From contig CM069432.1 of the NCBI GenBank assembly GCA_035610365.1, positions 110,255,529-110,319,528 on the forward strand: a DNA stretch of 64,000 bases. Reading direction: 5' to 3'. Positions 46,058 through 57,005 of this stretch are shown here, piece by piece. Position 1 is the stretch's first letter, and each line of letters begins with the position of its first letter. The stretch is from Aquatica leii. Lineage: Eukaryota; Arthropoda; Insecta; Coleoptera; Lampyridae. The notes beneath the pieces are model-generated. The model made no database searches. It saw only the letters and a program-made list of their open reading frames with translations, and was not told where the DNA came from. A program made the translations under genes and the position numbers.

Positions 46058-47780
46058 ATGAGCTCAGCGTATTCAGATAATAATGATAATTCTGAAACTA
46101 CGTACAAAAACGACTTGAATTTTAAAGTAGTATTTATATAACTTACAATTCAGCATTATAGAAATACTGCGATCTCAACCCTGTTCATTAAAAATTCAAA
46201 AAGGTCTAAGAGCTCTTTTGAAAACGTCTACAAACATTGTGGTTCAAACAAGAAAGCGTGGCAGTTACTGTCAAAAAATTTTAAAAAGTCGATATATGTT
46301 TGAAAATAGGTATAAATGAGTTACCACTTTCATACAGTAACTTCAATCAATTATGGTCTATCTGTAAATTCCAGTTTAAGAGTTTTTTTAATTGGTGCAT
46401 ACCATGGGTACTCTAGTTTTACTTATCTAATTTTATCAAAAAAAATAATAATTTCATTTATAAAAGTCTTAAATTTAACAGAAATTAGTTAACTGTAATA
46501 ATGCATAGCATAATTTGCGATGCACCATCAGAAAAGCGAATATTAAAATATCCGCATGTGTTTTCCAGATATACATTCTATTAAGCAAATTAATGAAAAT
46601 TTTTCTAACCGCAAAGATGAAGCACATCATTTGGGTCAATCGATTTTTACTAAGATTCTTAATTTTGGAATGGCTTTACAGATTTCTTTAGAAACAAGCA
46701 TTTAGTATGTATAAAAGTCGTCAAAGAAATGTTAACTATGTGGCTCGCTAGACCATTAAAATTTACTTACGCAGAAGCCAGGCGCGGCTTCAAGGGGGGG
46801 CCGGGGGGGCTATGCCCTCCCCCCGACATTGAAAAGAATACTGAAGCTTTTCTCACTTTGTATGTAATACATTCGCTTTTTTTATAGTTGTATAATTTAT
46901 GATGCTTGATCGCTTGCAAGTAAAAGCTTGGTGCATGACGAAGTGTTATTCAACTTTATATTAACGCCATATTAAATACATTATTTAAAAATGTGTTCAG
47001 CACCCCCCTCCCACCGCTTTAAACTGTTGGAGCCCCCCCCCCCTCCCCCGAAATAAACTGCTGGAGCCGCGCCTGGCAGAAGCAGGTTTACTCAAAACTC
47101 GCAAGAAATTTAAGTTGTTAGCAAATAAAAAGCAACAGAATTTAGAATGTTTTTTTTGTATTTATCACCAGTTGTACTACATAGTATTCTGAATTTTACA
47201 ACTTACAACCACTTTGTAACATTACATGCTGCAATCAGAATACTTTGCAATGAATCATACTTGAAAAAATATGGAAATTATGCACAACACTTTTGGAACA
47301 TTTTGTAGACTTATTTAAAATTATTTATGGGGAAGTTTTAATATCTTACAATGGCCATAGTTTATGCAGCTAGTAAATTATGCAAAAAATTTAGGTCTTT
47401 TAAATTCTTTCAGTGACTTCTTTTATAAGACTTTTATGAGAACACTAAAACGTGGTTTGCGAAAACATAAAAAACCTTTACAACAATTGCATAGACCTTA
47501 TTACAGATAAAAAAAATGTATAATTGTAAAATCAAGACGACAACAGCTTGAAAAAAATATGAGTACTACTTAAAGCATGAATGTGGACTGATCCTAGAAG
47601 TTACCGAGACACAATTTTGTGTATTTAAAATAGCAAGTTGGATTATATAAATCTAGTACTGTAAAATAAATAAAACAGTAGATTTTGCATATAGTACAAA
47701 GCAGAAATGTATGATAGTTAAAAAACAGCATTTATGTATTAGTCATATTTATACTAAACCATGCTCATCATCGTTGTTTG
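46058..47780 (+). pseudogene. transposase-domain protein (possibly CACTA/EnSpm-type), broken
   Basis: Plus-strand fragments in the order of arthropod proteins annotated as transposase domain-containing: LRALLKTSTNIVVQTRKRGS (46210-46270), INELPLSYSNFNQLWSICKF (46320-46375), an HTMG/SNF stretch, IICDAPSEKRILKYP (46510-46555), DEAHHLGQSIFTKILNFGMA (46618-46675), KHLVCIKVVKEMLTMWLARP (46695-46755), GLLKTRKKFKLL (47090-47125), AKNLGLLNSFSDFFYKTFMR (47385-47445), and KKPLQQLHRPYYR (47470-47510), then ECGLILEVTETQFCVFKIAS (47580-47640). A possible start is the ATG at 46058. Many stops and shifts. A hAT-type MITE (46779-47075) interrupts it. The superfamily is from memory of similar proteins and is not certain. 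Confidence 0.6.
46771..47083. mobile_element. 297-bp hAT-type MITE with 8-bp target duplication
   Basis: The 8-bp direct repeat GCAGAAGC at 46771-46778 and 47076-47083 flanks an element that begins CAGGCGCGGCTTCAAGGGGG and ends CTGGAGCCGCGCCTG. The inverted ends are about 15 bp, followed by G/C homopolymer runs on both sides. 8-bp duplications with CAG-type ends are the hAT hallmark. The interior has no transposase. The flanking pseudogene frame continues across the site (FTYAEA then GLLKTRKK), showing the empty target. Confidence 0.9.
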
Positions 47781-47920
47781 CGTGAGTTGTTGTTAGTAAT
47801 TTATCTGCAAATCTTAAAATGTCGTCTGTTTCTGACATAACATCAAAATGTCTTAGAATACTTTTTTGTGAAAGCTTTTTAGACAGTAATTTTTAAAATA
47901 ATATATAGTTTTTTTTATAA

Positions 47921-50365
47921 AATCAATTCAAGATAGAAAAGTCGCACATTAAGTTAGCTAAATTAAGTAATCGCAAGGTATATCGAAAAAGGTGTAAGTC
48001 TAATCTCGTTACTCCTACACACATACAACAGTTCTTCAAATGCACATACTTAATACAATCAAAACACACCCCGTTCAGTAACAAATTAGATAGATTACTT
48101 AATAATTTCAAAACATCGATTTTGAACTTAGAAATCGATATTACATATTGGGAATTACATAACCTCAACAAACTTATTAATGAACTAAAGGTTAAATTAT
48201 ATAGGGTACTTCGTCAAACAGATTTACAGATTTTGACTAAAATATTAAACAATAAACAAAAACGTGTATCGTTAAACGATAAAATTAAACTAAAAAACAA
48301 ATTTGAGAATCTGTTTAAACGTCAACATTTTAATTGCAATATTACCAAACAGGGTTGCATTTACAATTTAACCGATATACAGTTACCTGATAAGGTCGCC
48401 CAATGTGTAGCGTTGTCCCCTAAATTTATGTACAACTATTATAATAATATTCCTATAATTAACCTAATTAAAGACACAGAATACATACTGGCTAGTCATG
48501 ACGCTGAAGGAAAAGAAACATTAAGGGGAAAAGTTGTCAACGTGATTACCAACTTTATTAATAATAAAACAAAAAATACCTTGACACCACAAGACCGGTT
48601 TATTAAGACTTTGGTGACATCTACGAGGAAATTCAAAAAAACACACAAAGACATTTTAATTACCAAGTCTGACAAAGGAAATGCTACTGTCATAATTCAC
48701 GAAAATGAATATAAAGAAAAAATATTGACTTTACTGAATGACGACAAAATCTACACCAAAATTGACATAGACCCTACTAACAAATTTCAAAATAATAATA
48801 ACAAAATCAGCAAACAACTATACGATAACGGACACATTGACTTAAAGACATATAAAGGACTTACAACGTATACAAGTACACCTCCCAAGTTTTACGGTCT
48901 GATCAAAACACACAAAGATGAACTTCCTATAAGACCTATTGTATCTTGTATAGGAACCCCTACGTATGAATTTTCAAAATACATATCTAATATAATACAG
49001 AACATCTCATATTTATTTATATATAATATAAAAAACTCATACGAATTAATCGCTAAAACTAAAAACACATTAATGCCGCCTAATCATTTGCTTGTTTCGT
49101 TTGATGTGTCATCTTTGTTCACCAACATTACAAAAGAGCTCTCTGTAAAACTGTTAAAAGAATATTGGAATGAGTTAAAGAGCCACACTACATTAGAACT
49201 AGTTAATGTTGTCAATATTATTGAGTTCTTATTTGATTCTAGTTATTTTACGTACAATGACAGAATGTATGTTCAAAAATTTGGCACTGCAATGGGCAAC
49301 CCAGCATCACCTATACTAGCCAGTCTTGCAATGCATGATTTGCTTAATTATGTAAAAAACAAAATGACATTTACACCGACCTTTTTGCTATGTTATGTTG
49401 ACGATATCATTACATGCATTCCCGACACAGAAATTGAAAACACTTTAAATATTTTTAACAGTTACAATCAACATCTAAAATTCATGGTTGAAATTGAAAA
49501 AGAGGGTTCATTACCATTTCTAGATGTTAGACTCAGTAAGGATGTTAACACTAATATGTTAGTCACAGAATGGTATACTAAACCAATTGCCTCTAATAGA
49601 ACAATTAACTTTTTATCGAGACACCCACACCATCAAAAAATTAATGTCATCAAGGCCATGAAAAATAAAATTATAAATTTGAGTAGCCCTCAATTTCACA
49701 AAGAAAACCTTAACATCTTAAATAACATATTAAGGAAGAATAACTATCCAAAAAATATATTAAACAAAATACTTTCTAATACTAACATAACTATCGTGAT
49801 CCCGCCACCAACTAACCTACCTACAACTAATCTTAATACGACCCCTAACACCAATCCTACCACTAACCTTAATACTAACATCACTTACATGAAAATAATT
49901 AATGTCCCAAATTTAACAAATAGAATCATTCCGATTTTAAAAACAAATAACATCAAAATAGCAATATACAATAATAACACCATCTATAATACACTGTACA
50001 GCAAAACTAAAGACAAAACAAACACAATAGAAAAGCACGATGTAATATACAAACTAGACTGTACCAATTGCAATGTATGTTATATCGGCCAAACCAAACA
50101 AAAAGTAAAAAATCGGATTAATAACCATCGTTATGATTGTAAAACAAAAAAAGCAGACACAGCATTAGCAGTCCATCACATTAACACTGGGCATACCTTC
50201 GATTTCAACAATCCTACAATTTTAGATGTTGAAAATAATTTCAAAAAAAGGTTAGTCTCGGAAATGATATACATCAACATATATAAAAACAACATTAATT
50301 TCAATAACGACACCAACAATTTAAGTAATATTTACAATAATTTAATTTCAAAAATTGCAAGATAA
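47921..50365 (+). CDS. PLE protein: RT and GIY-YIG endonuclease, uninterrupted
   Basis: An open frame of 814 codons without a break. There is no ATG in its first 169 codons (the first is at 48428), so the true start must be upstream in another frame or exon, or a non-ATG start is used, or the copy is 5'-truncated. Motifs in order: ITKSDKGNATVIIHE (DKG), FYGLIKTHKDELPIRPIVSC, LVSFDVSSLFTNI (motif A), FGTAMGNPASPILASLAM (motif B, about 49281), LLCYVDDIITCIP (YVDD, 49394-49405), EGSLPFLDVRL, HHQKINVIKAM, then a Thr/Asn-rich linker (about 49805-49890), and YKLDCTNCNVCYIGQTKQK with NRINNHRYDC (50050-50140), TALAVHHINTGHTFDF. All RT catalytic residues and the GIY-YIG signature are present. Strongly Asn-rich, in line with local AT bias. 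Likely the most recently active coding copy in the window. Confidence 0.9.
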   Translation, partial: NQFKIEKSHIKLAKLSNRKVYRKRCKSNLVTPTHIQQFFKCTYLIQSKHTPFSNKLDRLLNNFKTSILNLEIDITYWELHNLNKLINELKVKLYRVLRQTDLQILTKILNNKQKRVSLNDKIKLKNKFENLFKRQHFNCNITKQGCIYNLTDIQLPDKVAQCVALSPKFMYNYYNNIPIINLIKDTEYILASHDAEGKETLRGKVVNVITNFINNKTKNTLTPQDRFIKTLVTSTRKFKKTHKDILITKSDKGNATVIIHENEYKEKILTLLNDDKIYTKIDIDPTNKFQNNNNKISKQLYDNGHIDLKTYKGLTTYTSTPPKFYGLIKTHKDELPIRPIVSCIGTPTYEFSKYISNIIQNISYLFIYNIKNSYELIAKTKNTLMPPNHLLVSFDVSSLFTNITKELSVKLLKEYWNELKSHTTLELVNVVNIIEFLFDSSYFTYNDRMYVQKFGTAMGNPASPILASLAMHDLLNYVKNKMTFTPTFLLCYVDDIITCIPDTEIENTLNIFNSYNQHLKFMVEIEKEGSLPFLDVRLSKDVNTNMLVTEWYTKPIASNRTINFLSRHPHHQKINVIKAMKNKIINLSSPQFHKENLNILNNILRKNNYPKNILNKILSNTNITIVIPPPTNLPTTNLNTTPNTNPTTNLNTNITYMKIINVPNLTNRIIPILKTNNIKIAIYNNNTIYNTLYSKTKDKTNTIEKHDVIYKLDCTNCNVCYIGQTKQKVKNRINNHRYDCKTKKADTALAVHHINTGHTFDFNNPTILDVENNFKKRLVSEMIYINIYKNNINFNNDTNNLSNIYNNLISKIAR

Positions 50366-50790
50366 GCTTTATAGTTGTATGCGATTTCATGGTCATTTTT
50401 ATCTATTAGCCTTATCATATTTACAACTATTTTTGAATTTGCATTCAGTGTATATTGTTTGTTTAACTTTAATGTCCGTTGTTTTCTTTGTATATATATT
50501 TAAATTCTTTTAATCATTGACTTAATTCCATGTTAACTAGATTAAGTAAGTTATTAGACGGTATGCTTGTTGGACCAGTGGACTACCACCACTCGTAACC
50601 TTTTCTTGTAAGTTTTTTGTTGTATGCTGTATCTGTTAACAAATTCAGTTAGTTGTTATATACGTTGTGTAATGTTGTTCACTTACCGTAAATAAATTTT
50701 CAGTGGCCTGAAGAAGTGCACACTAGAGGCACGAAACGTAGCCATAAAAACAGTTTAGAGTGGTTTTTATTGCCCCTCCTAAAGAAGATA
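50366..50790 (+). repeat. PLE 3' untranslated / terminal-repeat region
   Basis: Follows the PLE stop codon. Includes GACCAGTGGACTACCACC (50572), which has a diverged partner near 11722, and from 50705 the hammerhead-like core and GTGGTTTTTATTGCCCCTCC, which pairs with the short PLE copy at 17046-17110 in reverse. The 3' boundary near 50790 is set only by loss of similarity. Confidence 0.65.
50705..50743 (+). ncRNA. hammerhead-ribozyme-like core in PLE 3' region
   Basis: GGC, CTGAAGA, stem II GTGC/GCAC with a 9-base loop, GAAA, CG, TA, GCC. Fits the minimal hammerhead consensus CUGANGA ... GAAA ... UH with stem I GGC/GCC. Stem III is reduced to one C-G pair, so cleavage, if any, might need a dimer or tandem arrangement. 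Confidence 0.65.
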
Positions 50791-51359
50791 AAAAACTAGA
50801 ACTAACTACAAAATCAATGAACTTATTATTAAGTCATATTATCGTGTAACATATGGAGATTATATTTTACTAACATATTTTACAGCGCGCAATGGTTCCA
50901 GAGTGGTGTGTTGTTACTTTTGACAATGGAGTACAATTGGTACAAAACATTGAATTTAATGCAATAAATGCTTTTGGTCAACTTTACCTTACAGTATTAA
51001 AAAGCCGTAAAAAACTATGAAAAACCTACAAGGCTTATAGGGTCTCTATACCGTTCGTAGTTCGGGATTATATTGTGAGTAAAACATAATGTATTTAAAT
51101 TTTATCCGGGCAATTCGGGTCCAACGGGCCAACGCAGTGTTACAAACAACCACATTTCAGTTAATATTTAAGCTTTGACAAAATGCTCTTGTGGTTTCTA
51201 TGGAAATAGTATTAATTAAGTTTATGTTTAGAGTAAACCTGATTTACTTTTCAATAAATAATTATCATAATATAAAACTTACATAACCGAGCAACCTACC
51301 AGTTGAGAGTGTTAAGGTAAGTTATGCTAAATCTGATCAAAACTATTCTTTAAGTGTCA
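50791..51359. other. no clear gene; one coding-like frame
   Basis: A frame from ATG at about 50891 reads MVPEWCVVTFDNGVQLVQNI, continues NAFGQLYLTVLKSRKKL and stops. It resembles short exons of transposon-linked insect genes but I cannot name it. Confidence 0.25.
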
Positions 51360-52265
51360 GTAAAACAAAAGATATCTAAGAAGAAAATGAAGAGAATAAC
51401 GATTTTGAAAAAAAACCGATATAGTTCCAAATTTACTACAAAGGACGCTTTAGAGTAGAACAGCAAACTATATCCAAATGAAAAAGCTATTATACCACTG
51501 GGTAGGTTTATTGAAGATTCCATTTATGCATTTCAACTTCTTATGGATGATGGAGTAGTTAACAAAATAGTATCGCATACTAATTCAGAGGGTTCAAAAG
51601 TTCTGACAAATTTCATATGAAATCTCTGTGATGCCATAGAGATCATTTTTTTGGTATATTGATAACTGCAGGACATCTTACTGTTAACGACACTATTTAT
51701 GATGTTCTCTTGAATCCGGTATATAGACCGTTAATCTTTAGAGCAACTATGGAATTGAAACGTTTTAAATTCTTATTACGTTTTGTTCGTTTTGATAACA
51801 AAAAAAAACACAAACCTAAAGAAAAAAGAGCAAACTGGCTGACCTTTTCAAAGAAGATGTTTATTCAGACAATACATGCCAACGAAGCCAGACAAACATA
51901 AGATGAAAATTTGATGGCTTTGCAATTCCGAGACCTCTTATCCGTTGAATGAAACTTTTTTCAAGAGAAAAAGTGGATAATGCATTTGCTAAAGGACTAG
52001 CTAGTGATGTAGTGCAAAAACTTGTTTAGTCGTATTTTAGAACACACAGAGATGTGACATTTGATAATTATACATTATTAGCCAATTGGTTAATATGTGT
52101 TGGAACAGTAAATCAACCACTAAAAGATTTAAATCTAAAAAATATTGTACGAGATGCCACATGTGCCCCTCAAGGAATGCAAGAAACCAAATGCAATGTT
52201 GTAAAAAATGTTTGTAATCAACACTCTGTCACTACTGTTATCTGTAATAACTGCAATAAATAGTT
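51360..52265 (+). pseudogene. piggyBac-type transposase remnant
   Basis: Plus strand: AFQLLMDDGVVNKIV, SHTNSEG; then GHLTVNDTIYDVLLNP, RPLIFRATMELKRFKFLLRF with VRFDNKKK (51659-51800) as in the DDE_Tnp_1_7 domain; DENLMALQFRDLLSVE (51902-51950), where the family has its first Asp in a VDEQL-like motif; RTHRDVTFDNYTLLANWLIC (52040-52100), the second Asp region (DNYFTS-like). It then jumps to the Cys-rich tail KCNVVKNVCNQHSVTTVICN at 52190-52255, where piggyBac proteins have a C-terminal zinc finger. An internal deletion removes the part between the second Asp and the tail. Several stops. No TTAA-flanked ends were found. Confidence 0.75.
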
Positions 52266-53786
52266 TTTTATCATATTATAAATCTTTATGTAAGCTTAAT
52301 TTGCTAAAATATTCTACCGATAACAACTCAGTACAAAGGAGTTGATAAAAAAGTTGTAACTACATAAGATGGGTTCATCGGAGCCACACTGCCCGGTTAC
52401 GTTAGAAAAAAAAAAGACTTGTCCGGATAACAGTCAACTGAAGTAGTATTAGTAAAAAATTAATATATAACTGTTTTTGTTTGGTATTTTAATGTCAATA
52501 ATAAAAATTTTTACTTTTTAATTGCTTATACATTACGACTGCAAGGCTCTACAACTACCGGTGTTTCAACTAAAACTGTTATCGGTTTACGATCATTTCA
52601 AAATATTACCAATCAAAAATTCAAAACTTATGCACTTAAAATTAATAATCATTTTACAATACGTATGGTAATTTTTCTCTTTTTTCAGCTTGATATGAAA
52701 TTGCAATACCAAAATTAAAATTGACAAAAGAACAATCCGATTTAAGTACAGGTGATGAAAAGGCTAAAAACAGCGTAAGTAATGATAATTTACAGCAGTG
52801 ACGATGAAGCATATCAAGAAGCAGATTATATACATTTGCAATTAAAACTACATATTTCTTCTTCAACCTCAAACTCAAAATAGTGTACAATGTAAGAAGA
52901 CATCTAATAATAATTTAAAAAAATCAAATTAATTACGAATAATTTTAACTTTTAACTGTTGCTAATTTTAAAATCAACATTTATCGTGATCTTTTATTTA
53001 TAAAGATTACTTTTATTAAGCTAAATCGGAGAATAGCTTTATTTGATGCTGGTTCAAAACAAACAATTAGTGAAAATGATAAGCAATCTAGAGCATACAA
53101 TAGTATCATCAAAACTATACATTTCCGTTTCAAACCAATAAAGATTTAAACTTAAAAATAGAAGCAAAGTTACAAGCGAAACCTAAATTTAAAAGCTTTT
53201 TGGTAAGAAATAAATCAAATAGTTCTAGACAAAAGCAGTTCGTTTTTAAGTGTCATGTTCAATATACCTCTTTTGAAATTGAGTTTAGTAATTTTTTATT
53301 GTTTCATATCTGATAACCCACTTTTTTTCAAGTTAAAAGAGCAAAAAGTCTTTAACTGTTTTTCTTAGATCCGTTATTGTAGGCATAGGAAATTGCTAAA
53401 CTAGTTTTTAAAAAAAATTGATATGTGATAGTTAGAGATGCGCTAATTGTAATTTTTGTAGGTTTAGTAAATACAAATTGTGTCGCATTAATAATTGACT
53501 GCGCTACGCTCGTACTAAGAACAAAAACCATAGGTATTTATTTGCAATAATACAAAAGTAGAAAAGAGTATTATTTGTCTCTCCATACTGAATTTCTAAA
53601 GACGGTCATCTTTAAAATATATGAAATTAAAGAGCCTTCAAACTCAAAAATGTTTTTTTTGTGATCTTTTTTTATGTTCATTTAAACAGATTCAGTATTT
53701 TTTTTTTCATTTTACAGAGTACGATAAAGTCTAAATGAAAATGATGAAGATGATGAAAACCTACGGTAAATGTTTCAATGGATTAT
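52266..53786. other. AT-rich, scattered coding-like fragments
   Basis: Plus-strand snippets such as SDDEAYQEADYIHLQLKLHI (about 52795-52855) and KLQAKPKFKSFLVRNK (about 53170-53215) look more protein-like than background but belong to no family I know. No repeat ends seen. Confidence 0.3.
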
Positions 53787-56457
53787 AGTAGTAATCACGA
53801 GAGGTGTCTTATGATTCATACTTGAGCGAATCGAGAATTAAAATAACATAGTATACTTATTTCACTTATTTTTTGCAGTTAAAGAAAGATAGCTAATCTT
53901 TAGAAAGTCGGTAATGCTAATCTCTATAACGTAAGTTATTTATAACGCCAGCGTTTCTGTCAGTTTATTTCACCTTGAATTCAATTCTAATCTCAACTTT
54001 CAACCGCTTTTTCGTCCTTTATTTCTTCATATTACAGTTTTTTTCAAAACTATTTCTAACGTTTGTTTTACTAATTAGATAAGTGTTTCAAATTACACCA
54101 ATCCATCAACATAATATTTCTAAATTTTTATCTCGTAATGTCTTTAAAGGGTAAATCTCTTAAAAGACAGACGCAGCTCATGCTGATGAACGTACTACAA
54201 TATTTTGAAGTTCAACGTGATCGTAATGGACCAAATCTACCATTGACTTCTATTATACAGGTTTGTTATGGTTAATCTTTGCCATTCTTTCTTTTTTTAA
54301 ATGTGTACTTTATTTAGAGAACTGCAGAAGCTTATGGAGTTACAGAAAAAACTGTAACCCGTACTAAAGCACGTATTGGTAAATGTCACCAAGCAGGCAA
54401 ATCTGTACCAGATTCTCCACAAAAAACAAGAAAGCGCCAGAAAAAACAATCAACTGATGTAGACAATTACATAAAAGATAATTAAACGGAAAATATATGA
54501 CATGCACGCCAAATGTAAGTAGTGGAACACTATCTTTCATATTTTCTATAACAGACTTCATTTTTCAGTATTACATGTCACTGTGAAATCTTTAGTAAAA
54601 GAATTAAAAGATGACGTTTCCTCATTCAGTGTATCAGGCTTGACGAAATTATTACATTCAATAGGTTTTGATTTTAAAAAGGATGATCCAAGAAGAGGTT
54701 TATTTGAACTGCAACATATCGCTGCGAGTAGAACAAGTTTTCTAAGAAAATACTTTAAAAACAAGGAAGACGCAACATATGATCCTGTATTCTTAGACGA
54801 AACCTGGATATTTAGTAGGGGTTTGTCAAAAAGTTCATGGCATGACAATGATATGAGAAGTTTGAGAAAAAAACCACTTGGTGAAGGAAAACGGTAAGTT
54901 TTAAAAAATTATTGTGTTCCCTGATGTCTATTATTCTTGATTTTAGTTTTATAGTATTAAGTGCTGAAAATTCGGATGGGTTTATTCCCAATGCATCATT
55001 ACTATTTTCCACAAAAAATCAAGCAAAAGATTACGATGATAATATGAACGCTGAAATGTTCAAAAAATGGTTTGAACAGCAATTGTTACCTAACTTAAAG
55101 AAGCATATTCTTATAATACTAGACAACGCTTCGTATCTTTCAACATTAATAGAAAAGATACCAACGCATAGCTGGAGGAAAAGTCAAATTACAGAATTTT
55201 TAAAGAAACATAATATAAGTTATACTGAAGATATGCTAAAAATAAGAGTTATTAGAATTAGCAAAAGAACAAAACATTCCAAAAAAATTCCTAATTGATC
55301 AAATAGCAGAAGAGCAGGGTCATCAAGTATTACGTTTACCCCCGTACCATTGTCAATTTAATCCAATAGAATTAGTATGAGCAAACTGTAAAGAGTTTTA
55401 CAATAAAAACATTGGCAAGAGTGGTTTCAGTGATGAAAATGTGATGGCACTGTGGGAAGAATCATTAAAAAAAATAGATGCAAACTATTGGAAAAAGTGT
55501 ATTGTACATGCAGAAAAGTAAATGCATGAATGGTGGGATGTGCAGCAACAACATGATGTTGTGCAGAAACCACTTATCATAGCTGTTAATCAATCATCTA
55601 CTGATGATAGTGATACAGACTTGATCCCCTAAAAAATTATTGAGGATTGAAACATTTGATTTTTCTTACTTCATTTCTGTAAAAAAAATTGTTTTGTTAT
55701 AACGTTGCTAAATACAATTCAAATTAATAATAGTTATTAATTCAATATTAAAGTTGTATCTATGTAGTTGTTTAATTGATAATTATGTATATCGAAGAAA
55801 TATAAAGGATCGTAATATTATGTGTTATAATTATTCATAACGATAAGCACATTTTGAGTATTAGTTAGAGGTATCATTATCTATATTTTATTTGAAGCCG
55901 AATTGTAGACTTAAACAGGGTAGGATCGCAATATATTAATTACAGATCATCCATTTGTTAGCCATGGTCATGTCTTCTGTACATTTTATCGATAAAATCG
56001 CAGATTTGTAACCTATAAAATACATGAAACTTGTGATATTTCAGTTAAATCAATTATTGTTTTTAAATGCCGCTTTAATATTATTAAGTAAAATCTGTAC
56101 TGTCCCATTCATATGTTACCATATTTAAGTTATGCTTCTCATGTCCGATCATTAGTGTTTTGTTAAGTTTTAATTTTACATATCCAATTACCTACAAGAC
56201 AAATCCAAATCATTATGATTACTGTTATGTACCTGTTTATTACCTCTTTATGAAACAATTTTATTTTATCTTAAACAAAATCTTAAAACTTTATTTCCAG
56301 TTTACTGAACTATTTTCGTTACATAACCTGACAGCGGTTTTCAAATATTACTGGTTTTCAAAACATTCATATTTTATTTTATCGGTATTACAGGTACCAC
56401 TTTACATGCTCGTGTTGCCCACCGATGAGTCATAAGACACCTCTCGTGATTACGACT
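53787..56457 (+). mobile_element. IS630-like DNA transposon with inverted repeats
   Basis: The left end AGTAGTAATCACGAGAGGTG (53787) continues TCTTATGA. It matches the reverse complement of the right end, where the same sequence occurs with AGTCG at the tip (56457 going left). About 28 bp are inverted, with one or two mismatches. The element is 2.67 kb and its only gene is the spliced transposase at 54138-55632. A clean target duplication is not visible; the site may have been TA or TTA. Confidence 0.8.
54138..55632 (+). pseudogene. IS630-like DDE transposase, spliced, near-intact
   Basis: Four exons can be read: 54138-54260, 54318-54514, about 54569-54893 and 54947-55632, with GT...AG introns of about 50-57 bp. 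Exon 1 MSLKGKSLKRQTQLMLMNVL; exon 2 RTAEAYGVTEKTVTRTKARI (HTH); exon 3 LKDDVSSFSVSGLTKLLHSI and DPVFLDETWIFSRG (first Asp); exon 4 DYDDNMNAEMFKKWFEQQLL, IILDNASYLSTL (second Asp) and PYHCQFNPIELV (Glu). Breaks: two stops near the end of exon 2, a frameshift at about 55240, TGA for Trp right after ELV (55378), and TAA at 55519. The C-terminus ends in the family's acidic SSTDDSDTDLIP. It would mobilise the 53787-56457 element. Same family as the remnants at 15300-16470 and 32743-33500. Confidence 0.82.
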
Positions 56458-56742
56458 TTAATAATGTCAAACTTTAATTTGCACTTTTTAAAAATTACAT
56501 GACGTAATTAAATTCTTTATTAAAATATTGTGAGTTTTGTCTTAAATAAATACCAATACTGTTTATTTTGTGTATAACATTTTATTTTAGTAATTATTTT
56601 TATAGACTTAGGTTAGATTGATTTTTCAATAGTCTTTAATATAATATGTTGCAAAGTCGCAGTTGCTATTTGCAATTTCCAAATATATTTTAGTTGGCGT
56701 ATTTATTTATTCAGTGCTTTATGCAAAATTGTTGTAGATGTT
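56458..56742. other. AT-rich spacer, nothing recognised
   Basis: No coding or repeat signal. Confidence 0.4.
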
Positions 56743-57005
56743 TTACAGATATCAAAATATTTTTAGCATATTCACTAGAGATACTGTAGATGGATATACA
56801 TGTAGAATGGATATATAATGCATGCATTTGTGTTGTATATGATGTCGTTTCAGTGTAACTATGTTACAGAGCTTCTTCAACGGTGGGGCGTATAGTCCTT
56901 AGAATTTTCTAATTTAGAATATATTGCAATTTTAAATAGTAGTTGATCAACATAATTAATCCCAAAAGGCTGTGTAGTAGATACCTCATTTTTATTAAAT
57001 AAGAA
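56743..57005 (+). repeat. direct repeat copy 1 (263 bp)
   Basis: Nearly identical to 58361-58648: TTTTTAGCATATTCACTAGA, GATGTCGTTTCAGTGTAACT, GGGGCGTATAGTCCTTAG and CCCAAAAGGCTGTGTAG all recur. This copy lacks a 26-bp stretch (TCTCCATCTGCAGAAGCC and following) found in the other one. Confidence 0.9.

Noticed and set aside
46058-47780. Possible integrated DNA-virus gene
   Set aside because: A first impression from isolated fragments; the ordered series of motifs fits a transposase-domain protein better.
56160-56435. 91-codon plus-strand frame rich in Phe and Tyr
   Set aside because: AT-driven composition, no homology, lies in the 3' part of the IS630-like element after the transposase stop.
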